A DNA stretch of 64,000 nt, from the NCBI GenBank assembly GCA_046153945.1, contig JBJXFF010000096.1:29872-93871 (forward strand). The letters are read 5' to 3'. Positions 1-9,461 of the stretch are shown here, piece after piece. A program made the position numbers and the translations under genes. Numbering within the stretch: the first letter of the stretch is position 1; each line of letters begins with the position of its first letter. The notes below the pieces were generated by a model, which was given only the letters and a program-made list of their open reading frames with translations, had not been told where the DNA came from and searched no databases. Origin of the DNA: SXOA01 sp046153945. GTDB lineage: Bacteria > Planctomycetota > Planctomycetia > Pirellulales > Pirellulaceae.

Positions 1-641
1 GAGTCGTCGGTGTGCAGGTGAACGGCAAGGAAGTGCCGGCAAGCGCCGTGATTTCAACGGCTCCGGTGCATGTGCTTCCCAAGCTGATTCGTGGCAGCAA
101 CCGCCTTGAGTACCTCTCCAAATTTCGCTACCGGGGGATGGTATTTATTAACCTGAAAATCGAGGGGGCGAGTGGATTGCCCGATGTCGTTACCTGGACG
201 CCAGGTGATGACTTTCCCTTCTTTCGCCTCAGCGACATCGGCCTGGGATTGCCCTGGCTCGTTCCTCATGGCAAATCGCAAGTGACCTGCGACATAGGCT
301 GCCAGGTTGGGGATGAGACCTGGAAAGCATCCGATGAAGAACTCGCTCGCCTCTGCACAGCAGCCCTGGAGAAAATCGTCCCGTTCATTGGAAAACGGGT
401 GTTCGGATCGCGTGTTGTTCGGGTGCCGTTGGCCTATCCCGTCTACAAGACCGAGTATGAAGAGGATCGGCGACGATTTGAACAAGGAACCGAGATTGGC
501 GGCCTTCTGAGCGTGGGACGAAACGGCGAATTCGCTCATATCCTCATGGAGGATGTGTATTGGAGGACACGTTGGCAGATTGCCAAGTTTCTGAAAGATC
601 AACTTGGCTTAGCCCGTAGCCCCTCCCTAATGGCACTCTAG
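1..641 (+). CDS. FAD-dependent amine oxidase / protoporphyrinogen oxidase-like protein, C-terminal part
   Basis: This gene is open at the left edge of the window, so only about the last 210 residues are seen. The visible part resembles the C-terminal half of flavin amine oxidases of the protoporphyrinogen-oxidase / UDP-galactopyranose-mutase-like group: an AVISTAP segment typical of the strand before the substrate domain, then a substrate-domain stretch, and near the end the AYPVYKTEYEED and GLLSVGRNGEF segments, the latter resembling the C-terminal FAD-contacting region. The Rossmann dinucleotide motif expected at the N-terminus lies outside the window. The next gene, a GT87-like glycosyltransferase, starts 4 bases after the stop, so the two are probably co-transcribed and may act in envelope glycan or lipid-linked sugar metabolism. 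The substrate cannot be told from this fragment. Confidence 0.72.
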   Translation, partial: VVGVQVNGKEVPASAVISTAPVHVLPKLIRGSNRLEYLSKFRYRGMVFINLKIEGASGLPDVVTWTPGDDFPFFRLSDIGLGLPWLVPHGKSQVTCDIGCQVGDETWKASDEELARLCTAALEKIVPFIGKRVFGSRVVRVPLAYPVYKTEYEEDRRRFEQGTEIGGLLSVGRNGEFAHILMEDVYWRTRWQIAKFLKDQLGLARSPSLMAL

Positions 642-645
642 TTCC

Positions 646-2037
646 ATGAATTCGTCCACCGGCGAAAACGATACGGCCAAGGCGAAATTACTTTCGTCGC
701 TGTGGCGTTCCGTTCCGCCAATCGTTTGGGACATTGCCTGGATCCTGTTGCTGTTACTTGTTGTCTCGATCGCTAGTATGCGGCTCTCGAAGATCGTGCT
801 AATTCCCGGTGATCCCCAGGGGAGCGCCGCCCTGGGAAAGAACGGACTCGCCGACTTTCAGGACGTCATTTACTACCCAAGCAAAGCCGTTCGAGAAGGA
901 GTCAATCCCTATGACTGCGGAACCGAGCCCCGGAGCGATGGCAGCCTGCGATATCGGCAGCGGTATCCGGTCCTGAATCATTTTCCCCTCTACTCTCCGC
1001 TGCTCATCATTCTGTATTGGCCCTTCAGCTACTTTGATTTTAGCGCCAGCGCGCTAGCCTATGTCGTTGTGAATCTCGTGCTGCTCATTGGGTTTGCCTG
1101 TCTCTGCTGGCAGTGCGTGGATATTCGGCCGAGCGTCGGACAGGCGACGTCACTTGCGAGTGTCATACTGGCGACTCAGGCCGGACGAGCGAATTTCCTG
1201 GGTGGTGAAACCGCGATCCCCCTGGCACTGGCGTCACTAGCTTCGATTCGGCTTGCGGAAAGACATCCCTATCTGGCGGGGTTCGCACTCGCCATAACTT
1301 CCTTCAAGCCCACCTTTGGTATTCCTCTGGGAATCCTGCTACTGGCCTGCGGCCACTGGCGGACGGTCGCAATTGGTTGGACCATCGGATTTGCCGTAGG
1401 TGTAATCGGCCTGGTCCTCATTTTCTCTCGGAGTGGCGATTTGGAACGGCTGCCGGAAATCCTGGCAGCCAATCAGCAGCTCTTGGAGGCAGACCCCGAC
1501 GGCAATGCCGCATCCAGTGCCATTCGCATGGACTCCGCGAGTGCCCTAGTGCGGATTTCACCCTGGCAGGGAAAATGGGTCCCGCTGGCGGCATTTTTGC
1601 TCGTAATAGGGCCGGCTTGCTGGGGGCTCAACCGACTTAGGAAGTTCAGGAGTCATCCGGAATCCCAATTCTTAGAGACCTCGATTGTCGGGCTGACAAC
1701 CGTAACCTGCATCTTCCATATCACCTACGATGGAATCCTGCTGTGGGGCGCAATTGCCTGTATCGCACTTTCCCCTCATTTCGTCTGGGTCGGCGCGACA
1801 GCGCGCTGGCGATGGTCGACGGCGGCGCTGTTGTTTCTGCCAATGGTGAATCTGCTCGGGACAAACACGTTCATCAATCTGCAAATGAAGTGGTTGCCGT
1901 GGTTATCAACCCTCTCTCCATCCTGGCAGCAGGCAGGCTGGACACTCATCTGCACAGCCAACGGACTTGCTCTACTGGCGGCCCTTTATCTGCTGGTGGG
2001 CCGCGCTTGTCGAATCGCCCAGCCAGCGGCGGAATGA
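646..2037 (+). CDS. GT87/DUF2029-like membrane mannosyltransferase
   Basis: A 463-residue polytopic membrane protein with about ten hydrophobic helices, the first at residues 27-45. The loop after helix 1 carries an Asp followed by FQDVIYYPS and then GVNPYD (about residues 70-90), the pattern of the GT87/DUF2029 family, where an Asp in the first periplasmic loop is thought to be catalytic. Family members are GT-C fold enzymes that transfer mannose or other sugars from polyprenyl-phosphate donors. It lies 4 bases after the FAD-dependent gene and probably shares its transcript. Donor and acceptor cannot be predicted. The family call rests on the loop motif and topology, not on an alignment. Confidence 0.72.
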   Translation: MNSSTGENDTAKAKLLSSLWRSVPPIVWDIAWILLLLLVVSIASMRLSKIVLIPGDPQGSAALGKNGLADFQDVIYYPSKAVREGVNPYDCGTEPRSDGSLRYRQRYPVLNHFPLYSPLLIILYWPFSYFDFSASALAYVVVNLVLLIGFACLCWQCVDIRPSVGQATSLASVILATQAGRANFLGGETAIPLALASLASIRLAERHPYLAGFALAITSFKPTFGIPLGILLLACGHWRTVAIGWTIGFAVGVIGLVLIFSRSGDLERLPEILAANQQLLEADPDGNAASSAIRMDSASALVRISPWQGKWVPLAAFLLVIGPACWGLNRLRKFRSHPESQFLETSIVGLTTVTCIFHITYDGILLWGAIACIALSPHFVWVGATARWRWSTAALLFLPMVNLLGTNTFINLQMKWLPWLSTLSPSWQQAGWTLICTANGLALLAALYLLVGRACRIAQPAAE

Positions 2038-2075
2038 TCTTGCAAGATGGTGGCGGCCGCGTCAATTTTTTTCGC

Positions 2076-2384
2076 TTAATCCACATAAGAGTCAAAGACT
2101 CTCACCCGGTCCCAATTCGGCTTGTTGGCTTCAATGAATTGGATGTGCCGAGGGTGAGTTTGATAGGCGTCATGGGCGGCGCGGCTGTCAAAAACGACGT
2201 GCAGGGCAACGTCGAAATCGGTCTGGTTGACCGGGCGACTCAGGTCCGAAACCAACGTGCCGGCAGCAAAGAACTTTGTGCCGGGATGCCCCGAAAGAAA
2301 CGTCTTGCAATCGTTCACCAGTTTGGCGATGGCAGCTTCGCTGCGGTCCTTGAGCGTGAAGTAAACCATATGTCCAAGCAGCAT
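2076..2384 (-). CDS. Dabb (stress-responsive A/B barrel) domain protein
   Basis: A 102-residue single-domain protein. It begins with GHMVYFTLKDRSE, has the conserved FDVALHVVFDSRAAHDAYQTH segment in the middle, and an H-x-x-FIEAN segment near the end, which together define the Dabb ferredoxin-like alpha/beta barrel. Such proteins are usually dimers; roles range from stress response to polyketide cyclisation and are mostly unknown in bacteria. It is convergent with the glycosyltransferase gene and divergent from the HEAT-repeat gene. No partner gene suggests a substrate. Confidence 0.85.
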   Translation of the reverse strand: MLLGHMVYFTLKDRSEAAIAKLVNDCKTFLSGHPGTKFFAAGTLVSDLSRPVNQTDFDVALHVVFDSRAAHDAYQTHPRHIQFIEANKPNWDRVRVFDSYVD

Positions 2385-2560
2385 GGGAGATTCCTGGCAG
2401 GAGATGGGGAAAGCACCCCATTATAGGACTTCGCTCCGCGACGCGAAGCGGTCGTAGGGGTTCTGGCGAAGATCTGGTGCGATTGTGCCGAGTCCGATTG
2501 CAGCAGGGGAAAGCTCCTTGCGACGCAGCGTCCTAGACTTAGGCAGGCACCTCGTCTCCT

Positions 2561-4216
2561 ATGAAACCACACTTGCACAATCTCGGAGTCACCCTGCAGG
2601 TACTGGCCGCTTCATCCAATGAAGCGACGGTGCCCGTCTTGCTGGCCGCGCTTGCGTCCGACCATTATCGTGTTCGAGACTGCGTTCTCCCCATACTATT
2701 GCTGCGGCGCAGTACCGAGGCAGAAAATGCAATACTTCTGCGCTGGTTGAGCTTAAGCGATCACTGGAAACAGCTTGTCATTCGACGAGAGGATTGGCTC
2801 TCCCCCGCGATTCGGCGGGCACTCCTTGGCGACGATGTTCCCTTGGCCTCTGTCGCCTGCACTGCCGCTGCGGAATTGGGGGACCATGATCTCATTCCCA
2901 ATCTGGTCGCTGTCGCTTGCAGCAAAGGAAACGCCGCTTCCGAACAGGCAGCACTCGCGCTCCTGGTGCTCTCAGAGCGGTTGGCCGAAGAAGTCTCTGG
3001 TCCTCGGGATTATCGTTTGCGCAGAGACGCGCAACTGCAGCGGACGCACGTGCTGGGGAGCCTGGAGAAAGGGGTGCAGAGCTTCATTCAGCACCAACGA
3101 CGGGAACTGATCGAATCCTTGCTGAGTCTGGCGAGTCGTGACAACGCTGTCATTAGCCAAGTCTTGCAGGATCCGGCGGATCGCGCCTTTTCGCCCATGA
3201 TGGAGTTGCTCATTCACAGCCCCAGGCCGTGCGTCGTGCGACTGCTCCTCAGCTATTTGGACGATCCGTTTGCGCCGCTTCCAGCGCTCCATGCTCTCGG
3301 CCGCCGACGGGACATCACCTGGCTGCGGCAGTTGTGCCGGAAGATTGGGAACGAGCCGTCAGCGGTAGTTCGCACCAATCTCAAGCGGATTGAGAACATT
3401 CCTTGGCTCAAAGCCCAGCGTTTTCTCCTCGAGGCACTGCATGAATCGGAACAGCCCGGCGCGGTGAGATTGATTACGCTCTCCGGCCTGCCGCGGCAAG
3501 AGGCGCTCGAGTCGCTGTCTCACATTCTGCGCACTGGCAAAACGCAGGGGCGACGAGCCGCGTCGACAGCCCTTGCAGAGTTCGGCGGAGCCGAAGCCAA
3601 CGCCATCGTTCTGGATGCCCTGGAGGACGAGGATCCTGACGTGCGAGCCAATCTAGCTCTGCAGCTTCGCACGCGGGGAATTCCCGGTTCCATGAACCGG
3701 CTCGTGACAATGCTCGACAGTCCTCATGAAGTGGAGCGTCAAGCGGCCAGCAAATCTTTGGAAGAGTTCACGTTTTCCAGTTATGCCGCGAATTTCAACT
3801 ATCTCGACGAAGAATCTCGCGAAAGGTCCGGCCAGCTGGTGAGGCGGATCGACCCAAACTCCGCCAGCCTGTTAAAGGAAGAACTGTGTGCCGCCTCGCG
3901 CACCCGGAGGCGTCGCGGCTTGGAAATGGCGCTTCATATGGGGCTTGTGACCGAACTGCAGGATGTGATTGCCGCGCTGACTCGCGACGAAGATCAGTAC
4001 ATTCGCCTGGAAGCCGTTCGGCTCTTGGGCATCTGCCCAACTGACATTTCGGGACAGGTTCTTCGGGAAGCACTTTCTGACAGCCGGATCTTGGTGCAGG
4101 AAGCCGCTGAACGCGGGCTGCACGATTTGACGCTCAAAGACGGGCTCGACGTCACTCCACGATTCCAGAGCGACTTTGAGTTCCACCCTGATTCCCATTC
4201 CTCGGTGACCATTTGA
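2561..4216 (+). CDS. HEAT-repeat domain protein
   Basis: A 551-residue, apparently soluble protein made of repeated helical pairs. Repeats such as ATVPVLLAALASDHYRVRD, ANAIVLDALEDEDPDVRAN and VIAALTRDEDQYIRLEAVRL show the A/B helix spacing and conserved Asp-x-x-[VI]-R signature of HEAT/PBS-lyase-type repeats, from residue 20 to 530. No catalytic domain, signal peptide or membrane segment is visible. HEAT arrays act as protein-binding scaffolds. The following small membrane-protein gene overlaps or abuts the stop codon, which suggests that the two are translationally coupled and act together. The ATG at 2561 was taken because no in-frame upstream start is better supported. Confidence 0.75.
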   Translation: MKPHLHNLGVTLQVLAASSNEATVPVLLAALASDHYRVRDCVLPILLLRRSTEAENAILLRWLSLSDHWKQLVIRREDWLSPAIRRALLGDDVPLASVACTAAAELGDHDLIPNLVAVACSKGNAASEQAALALLVLSERLAEEVSGPRDYRLRRDAQLQRTHVLGSLEKGVQSFIQHQRRELIESLLSLASRDNAVISQVLQDPADRAFSPMMELLIHSPRPCVVRLLLSYLDDPFAPLPALHALGRRRDITWLRQLCRKIGNEPSAVVRTNLKRIENIPWLKAQRFLLEALHESEQPGAVRLITLSGLPRQEALESLSHILRTGKTQGRRAASTALAEFGGAEANAIVLDALEDEDPDVRANLALQLRTRGIPGSMNRLVTMLDSPHEVERQAASKSLEEFTFSSYAANFNYLDEESRERSGQLVRRIDPNSASLLKEELCAASRTRRRRGLEMALHMGLVTELQDVIAALTRDEDQYIRLEAVRLLGICPTDISGQVLREALSDSRILVQEAAERGLHDLTLKDGLDVTPRFQSDFEFHPDSHSSVTI

Positions 4217-4227
4217 GTCGATGCCCC

Positions 4228-4668
4228 ATGCGGTACCTTTGTTTGGCTAGTTTGCCGATGATGCTTCTCGCAACGCGCGTTTCGCTTGCCAGCGAACAGC
4301 AACCAGGCGGAAGGCCGGAGGTCGCGTCATCGGGGTGGAGCCTGACCACGATTGTCTGCGCCACCTTGGCGCTGGCTGTGTCGGTCGCGCTCATTTATGC
4401 AATCCGACAGTTTCTCCAATGGCGGGCGCTCCGATCCAAAAACGACCCGCGGCAGTTGCTGCACGAGCTGTGCCAGGCTCACGGCTTGAGCCGTCGAGCA
4501 GAACAGTTATTTCGAAAGGCTGCGGCAGCAGTGGGCACGCCCCACCCCGCAAGGTTCTTTCTGGAACCACAACTCCTCCAGCAAGCGGCGAACCGAGAAG
4601 AGCTCAAGGCGAACAGGCTCGCCCTGGGCCTGCTCTATGAACGCCTGTTTGGGGAAAACGTTGCCTGA
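4228..4668 (+). CDS. Small exported/membrane protein, unknown function
   Basis: About 146 residues from the ATG chosen here. The N-terminus (MRYLCLASLPMMLLATRVSLAS) reads as a signal peptide, followed by a short Pro/Gly-rich linker, a clear transmembrane helix (TTIVCATLALAVSVALIYAI) and a basic, helical cytoplasmic tail of about 85 residues. A TTG at 4213 could add five residues and would overlap the stop of the HEAT-repeat gene; the ATG was preferred because it starts directly at the signal peptide. I do not recognise the family. Its tight coupling to the HEAT-repeat gene suggests that it anchors or receives that protein at the membrane. Confidence 0.6.
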   Translation: MRYLCLASLPMMLLATRVSLASEQQPGGRPEVASSGWSLTTIVCATLALAVSVALIYAIRQFLQWRALRSKNDPRQLLHELCQAHGLSRRAEQLFRKAAAAVGTPHPARFFLEPQLLQQAANREELKANRLALGLLYERLFGENVA

Positions 4669-4682
4669 TTTAAGTTGGACGT

Positions 4683-6290
4683 TTACTTCCCGCCGAACGG
4701 ATCGGCGGCATCCGCCGGTTCCGTCTTCTTCTTGCCGCCAGCCTTGGGTGCTCCTTCCGCCGGCTCGTCTGCCGCGGGTGGCTCGGCCGCCGGAGCGGTG
4801 CCTCCCGGAGGCGCGGCTGGAGGGGCCTTAGTACTCGGGGTACGCTTCGAGAAGCCGGAATCCATCACTCCACCCAGTCCGACCGTTTTCTCTTCCGGCT
4901 TCCAGCCCATCATATCGAGAAGCTGTTGAACGGAGATTTTTTCCACTGCGAACTGGGTCATTTCATTAAAAAACGCGGTGCGAGTCTTTTGGTACTGGTC
5001 GAGATTCTTGATCGCCAGGTTTCCCTTTTCCGAGGCGTCGCCGGTCACGACATAACGGGTGTTGACCGTCATCTTTCCTTCGTCACGCACGCCGTCATCT
5101 CGAATCTCGGTGTCGATCACGCCGCCGTTCATCGTGATGATGTGCTTGATGGTTTCCCGGTCGCTCTGTTGATCGCCGTCGATGTCCATAAAGCCAACGA
5201 GGGCAAAGTGCAGCCGCTGTCCCGGCGACCAGGCAGGAGAGTGGATCCAATCTCCCGGCAGAATCGGATCAGATGCTTTGTCTTCGAGAATCCGACATTC
5301 GGCTTCGTGGGGACCGGTGACGCGGACCACTTCGATACGTCCCTTGCTCTCCAGTTTCTTGACCTTCTCTTTGCCAGTTCCTTCTTTCCGCATCCGTTCC
5401 ACTTGCTTGAACAGGCTGGCGGTGTTCTGGCTGTAAACCGCAAAGGACATCTGCCGGCCTAGGCCGTCGTCAAAACCGCGGTCGATCCAAACCAGGCGCT
5501 GCTTTTGATTGATCCAGATAATTGTGGCATCAGGGTTGTCGATGTTGACCCCTTGAATCGACTGTAGCTCAGCAACCTTGGACGCAAATTGTTCCTTCAC
5601 GTTTCGCTCTTTGGCGAGCGAGCCGCTGATCGCGTCGAATTCGGCCTGTTTGTTTTCCAGGTCCTTTTTGGCCTTGGCTGTCCCCGCGGCATAAACTGCG
5701 AGCGCGTCCGTGGAAGCCTTGGTTGTCGTAGTTTGAGATTCGGCAAAAATGTTGCGGGCGGCAACGTAATCCGCTTCTGCTTTCTTCTGGCCCGCTTCAG
5801 CTTCTTCTCTCTTCTGCTGTTCCGCTGCGAATTGGGCGATCTTGGCGGCGGTCTCGGAGGCAGTCTCGGCGCCGCTCCTCACCACGCTCTGGTTTTTGCG
5901 ACTAATCGAACTGACCAGATAACCGGGGAGATCGATGTAGTTTTGATTCGTTTCGGTCGCGGCAGTGCCGTAAAGTGCCATGTCCTTGTCATACTGGGCA
6001 AGCCAAGCGTTGACGTCGGTGTCTTCGCCGCCGCCGGCACGTCCCTTGGCGTCTTCCACTTCCTTGCGAGTCTTGACGATGCCGAGCATGAACTTCAGTG
6101 CGGTTGCCTGGTAGTTGGCCTTGTTTTGGGCGGATGTCGCGACCTTCTCCGCTTCCCGGGCCTCGACCCGCTCCTTCTCCTTCGTCTCGGCTGCCGCGTA
6201 ATAGATGTACGTCGTAACTGCCAGCACCACGGTCAAAATGGCAAACAAAATGACCGCGATCTGCATCCCCTGACCTTCGCGAGACGCCAT
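4683..6290 (-). CDS. Membrane-anchored coiled-coil protein, planctomycete type, unknown function
   Basis: A 535-residue protein with one N-terminal transmembrane helix (about residues 10-28), a charged coiled-coil region of about 200 residues rich in Ala, Glu and Lys, a globular region beginning near IIWINQKQRLVWIDRGF, and a Pro/Ala-rich low-complexity tail ending in DPFGGK. The globular part includes LHFALVGFMDIDGD and IKHIITMNGG, faintly like a BRCT fold, which I cannot confirm. The start at 6290 is preferred over an upstream in-frame ATG because CAGGAG lies eight bases before it and the extension lacks sensible protein character. It is convergent with the 4228-4668 gene. No function can be assigned. 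Confidence 0.7.
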   Translation of the reverse strand: MASREGQGMQIAVILFAILTVVLAVTTYIYYAAAETKEKERVEAREAEKVATSAQNKANYQATALKFMLGIVKTRKEVEDAKGRAGGGEDTDVNAWLAQYDKDMALYGTAATETNQNYIDLPGYLVSSISRKNQSVVRSGAETASETAAKIAQFAAEQQKREEAEAGQKKAEADYVAARNIFAESQTTTTKASTDALAVYAAGTAKAKKDLENKQAEFDAISGSLAKERNVKEQFASKVAELQSIQGVNIDNPDATIIWINQKQRLVWIDRGFDDGLGRQMSFAVYSQNTASLFKQVERMRKEGTGKEKVKKLESKGRIEVVRVTGPHEAECRILEDKASDPILPGDWIHSPAWSPGQRLHFALVGFMDIDGDQQSDRETIKHIITMNGGVIDTEIRDDGVRDEGKMTVNTRYVVTGDASEKGNLAIKNLDQYQKTRTAFFNEMTQFAVEKISVQQLLDMMGWKPEEKTVGLGGVMDSGFSKRTPSTKAPPAAPPGGTAPAAEPPAADEPAEGAPKAGGKKKTEPADAADPFGGK

Positions 6291-6952
6291 TGCAATGCTC
6301 CTGAAAGCGGCGCGTTGAATGATATTCAGCGCACCAATAACACCGGCCAACAGCCGGAGAATTTGAACAGACTCATCTATTTCGCCACAAACACAGGCGG
6401 CTATTCCCCAACGGAAGAAAAAAGCCGCCCAGCCCGGGTTTTTCCGCGCCAGCAAGCCGAATTAGCCGCATCTCAAGTCTATTTACCCTCCCGAGAAGTG
6501 TCAACGATTTTTATCGAGTTACGTTCATCCTCAGACAAACCCGAGTCGTGTTGTAGGGGATGGATTTATAAGCGCTTTTTCAAAAGGTGAACTGACAGTA
6601 ATGTGTTGGTGGCAAACGACTTTCGTCAAAAGGGAGCAAAATCCATATAAGCGATTCATTGCGGGGTGTTGAAGTCGGCGTCGGCATTGGAGCAAGGGGT
6701 CTGTGTGGAAGCGATAAGGGGATTTTCGCGTTCGCGATGTCGCGACATTAGTTCCTAAGTCCTTTGCTGCGAATGTGTTGCGGTTCCATTTTCCCTAGGA
6801 GTCTAAAGGAGCGATAAGCGGTGATAAGCGACCAAATCGTCGGGGTGGGAGCGGCACCTAACCAACCGCGGCAACTCCGACCGCACCAGTGCCAGATTGT
6901 TCGATGCGCGAAAGTGTTCTTTTATTCAGTATACAAAAGAGCTTTATCGAAA
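6291..6952. other. 662-base non-coding interval
   Basis: No credible gene was found on either strand; short frames here are chance. The stretch lies between the start of the coiled-coil protein gene and the end of the beta-helix gene, both minus strand, so it should hold the promoter of the former near 6300-6500 and any terminator of the latter near 6900-6950. It contains a perfect 12-base palindrome at 6737-6748 and several copies of GCGATAAG-like words (near 6709 and 6811-6830). No T-tailed hairpin was recognised. Confidence 0.5.
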
Positions 6953-9034
6953 TTATTTCTCTTGGCGTCCGGCTCCCCCAAAAAGCGGTATCCGCCCATC
7001 CACCCCTACCCCCCAGGCCTCAACCCCGACCGGCAGGGCCCCGATGTCAGGCTGGTCTTTGTCAGATTCGCGGAGCGGATCGGGCCACTCCTGGGGAACG
7101 GGCTGACCCAAATTGATTGCCCGGCTACCGGGTTGCAATCGCAAATCGGGGGGCGAGGCATCGCCAGCCGAAAGTCGCACGAATTTTGGATCCGCCGCCA
7201 CGTCATGCGTTGTCCAGCCCGGCTCATAGCGATTTCGGCTGTCGGCGAAGAGTTTTGAGGCCCGAAATTTGGCAAAGGGATCGCCTGTCAGCAGCGGACC
7301 TTCTTTGAGCCCCCAAATCAGGTTGCCCCCTTCCCGCACATTGTCGGCCCGTTCCACTGCCACAAAGCCAACTCCAGGGAGCTGGTCCATTTGCACAAAG
7401 ATATTGTTGAAAACGTCCCTTTCCGTGTTCCTCGCTCCCGCCGCACCCAGGCCGAACAAATAGCCGTCTCTAAAGACGGGTGTCTCCCGAAGCAGCGTGT
7501 TGTGATAAACGTGCATCACCGGCCAAATGGGGCTGCCGTGATCGCTGGCGAGATGTCCCTCCTGATGCAGGAATGCGCCGCTGGGATCGGGCTTCTCCGG
7601 GGGAATGCCATAAACGCCGCCGCGCATGTCGATCACGTTGCGATAAACGAAGACACCGGCTTTGGGGTCGTGATCCAGGGGCGAAGAATCTTTGTCGATT
7701 TCGTGCTGCGTCAGCGGGATCAAACAGGGTCCGATCCAGTTTTGCGAGATGAAAATCGTGTGCGAACGGAGCTTGGGACCACATTCCAGGCCGTCGTCGT
7801 TGAAGTTGTCGACAAAGTTATGATGAAATCGCAGATTTCTGACGGGCTGAAAATACGCGAAATCGTGATCGTCCGTGAATTCGCAGTGGTCGAATTCGAT
7901 GTCTTCGTTGAGCGGCTGAAGGTTCTGCAGAATGATCTGATACGAGGCGGTGCCACGATATTTCATGTGAGCTCGCGAGGTCCACGGGGCCGCATTCCCT
8001 CGGAACGCCGAGTTAGTGACGCGGATTTTCTGGGACGCATTGATGAGCAGGGCTGGAAAACCGCCATAGGCCGTGACGTGATCAAGTTCCACGTTCTGCG
8101 ACCCGTAAATCTCCATCAGCGGACTGCCGGTCGCTCCCCGCAGCACTAGATCCCGGAGCTTGACGTGCCTTACGCCCGACAGCCGCAGGACGGACTCTCC
8201 AAAGCCCGCCGCGATGACCAGCGGCAGTTTGCGGGGGTCCTGCTCCCCCCGATACGCCCGCTCTCCCAACCCCGCCAGGCGGTGGTGCGCCAGCCGAATG
8301 TGAATGCGGCCGGTCTCGCGATTGAACCAGAGCCCAGGGCCGCAATAGAGGCCGGTTTCTCGCATTTCATTCTTTCCCCCAATCCAAAGCTCATTTTGCG
8401 AACGGAGGTCCGCGGCGAGGCGATAACTGTGCAGCGGAACCAGGGAGTCCGCCAAGAAACCCAGAGCGAGCGGACGCTCCTCTTCCTTTCCCCACATCGG
8501 TTCCCAAGAACCGGGGAGGAATTGCCGCGGAACCTGGTGGTCGTCCAGTTCAAAGTACGTCTTCGTTGAGACAAATTCTCCCTCCGCTCCCCCTTCCAGC
8601 GGTTGCCAACTGGTGGCGGCCGATTCGGCGAATTCGCGGATGCCGCCGTCAATCACCGCGAGTTCGCCCGGATAAGAACTGATCGTAATGAGCGAGCCCT
8701 CACTACCTGACTGACTGAGAAAGCACTTTTCGTAGTACATCCCGCCCCGAAGATACAGCGTCTCCCCGGGTTTGAGTTGCCGCAGACTGTGCCGCAGCGT
8801 CTTCCAGGGAGCTTGCTCCGTCCCTGCAGCCGCATCGTTTCCCCGGGCTGCGTCGACGAAGTGAGATGGGCCTTTGGTAAGCTCACGTTTCACTGGCATG
8901 GGCATGGGACGCATTGGCGGATGCGACCGAAGGGCCGTTTTGTCTTCCGCACTTGTGTTGCCTGGGGCCGCAATCAACACAGTCAACAGAATCACGCAGA
9001 AAAATACCGTCGAAAGTCGATTCGTCGAGAACAT
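6953..9034 (-). CDS. Secreted right-handed parallel beta-helix protein
   Basis: A 693-residue exported protein. The N-terminus is a signal peptide with cleavage likely after NTSA (about residue 29). At about residues 58-130 is the family opening: HFVDAARGNDAAAGTEQAPWKTL, LKPGETLYLRGGMYYE and ITISSYPGELAVIDGG (each quoted separately), typical of DUF1565/pectate-lyase-like beta-helix proteins. The middle (about 290-420) has repeated short strands with His/Asn-rich turns such as VELDHVTAYGG and LRFHHNFVDNFNDDG, as expected for helix coils. Relatives bind or cleave polysaccharides; no lyase catalytic set can be assigned here. The gene starts 5 bases after the MazG-like gene and is probably last in that operon. 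Confidence 0.8.
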   Translation of the reverse strand: MFSTNRLSTVFFCVILLTVLIAAPGNTSAEDKTALRSHPPMRPMPMPVKRELTKGPSHFVDAARGNDAAAGTEQAPWKTLRHSLRQLKPGETLYLRGGMYYEKCFLSQSGSEGSLITISSYPGELAVIDGGIREFAESAATSWQPLEGGAEGEFVSTKTYFELDDHQVPRQFLPGSWEPMWGKEEERPLALGFLADSLVPLHSYRLAADLRSQNELWIGGKNEMRETGLYCGPGLWFNRETGRIHIRLAHHRLAGLGERAYRGEQDPRKLPLVIAAGFGESVLRLSGVRHVKLRDLVLRGATGSPLMEIYGSQNVELDHVTAYGGFPALLINASQKIRVTNSAFRGNAAPWTSRAHMKYRGTASYQIILQNLQPLNEDIEFDHCEFTDDHDFAYFQPVRNLRFHHNFVDNFNDDGLECGPKLRSHTIFISQNWIGPCLIPLTQHEIDKDSSPLDHDPKAGVFVYRNVIDMRGGVYGIPPEKPDPSGAFLHQEGHLASDHGSPIWPVMHVYHNTLLRETPVFRDGYLFGLGAAGARNTERDVFNNIFVQMDQLPGVGFVAVERADNVREGGNLIWGLKEGPLLTGDPFAKFRASKLFADSRNRYEPGWTTHDVAADPKFVRLSAGDASPPDLRLQPGSRAINLGQPVPQEWPDPLRESDKDQPDIGALPVGVEAWGVGVDGRIPLFGGAGRQEK

Positions 9035-9039
9035 AACGG

Positions 9040-9438
9040 CTACCCCCTGTTTTTTTGCTTGCGATCTCCGCTCCCGTAAATGCCGCGGAATTCGTCGGCT
9101 GGATATTTGATCGCGTTCTTAGCCATTTTGTCCCGCACGACGGTGGAGATATCAAGCCCCAACTCGTTGGCCAGAGCGAACGCATAGCAGAGGACGTCTG
9201 CCAGTTCTTCGCCGATGGGGGCAAGGCGGGCCGGATCCTTCGCCGCTTCCCGCGATGCGGGGACGTCCAGCCACTGGAAATGCTCCATGAGTTCCGCCGC
9301 TTCGATGGCCAGCGACATGCTTAGATTTTTGGGGGAATGGAACTGTCGCCAGTCCCGCTCCTCCACGAATTCGCGGACCAGATTCCGGAGTTCGCTGAGC
9401 GTGGTGGAGGAATCGTCGGAGCGGATAGGATCGGCCAT
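9040..9438 (-). CDS. MazG-like nucleotide pyrophosphohydrolase (RS21-C6/dCTPase type)
   Basis: A 132-residue all-alpha NTP pyrophosphatase. The metal-binding pattern is intact: E46-A-A-E49 in the first helix pair and E77-E78-L-A-D81 in the second. The opening FVEERDWRQFHSPKNLSMSL is characteristic of the RS21-C6/DCTPP1 branch, which hydrolyses dCTP and modified dNTPs to monophosphates as a nucleotide-pool cleaner; the substrate of this one is unknown. The start at 9438 matches the family N-terminus; a longer in-frame version would run into the upstream NPCBM gene. It lies between the NPCBM and beta-helix genes with short gaps, so it is probably co-transcribed without an obvious functional link. 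Confidence 0.88.
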   Translation of the reverse strand: MADPIRSDDSSTTLSELRNLVREFVEERDWRQFHSPKNLSMSLAIEAAELMEHFQWLDVPASREAAKDPARLAPIGEELADVLCYAFALANELGLDISTVVRDKMAKNAIKYPADEFRGIYGSGDRKQKNRG

Positions 9439-9461
9439 GAAATATTGCGGGCAAGAGTTAG

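Noticed and set aside
5589..6590. Long plus-strand open frame (333 residues) antisense to the coiled-coil protein gene
   Set aside because: It is the shadow of a GC-rich gene on the minus strand, has no domain and no ribosome site, and its composition is Cys/Arg-rich.
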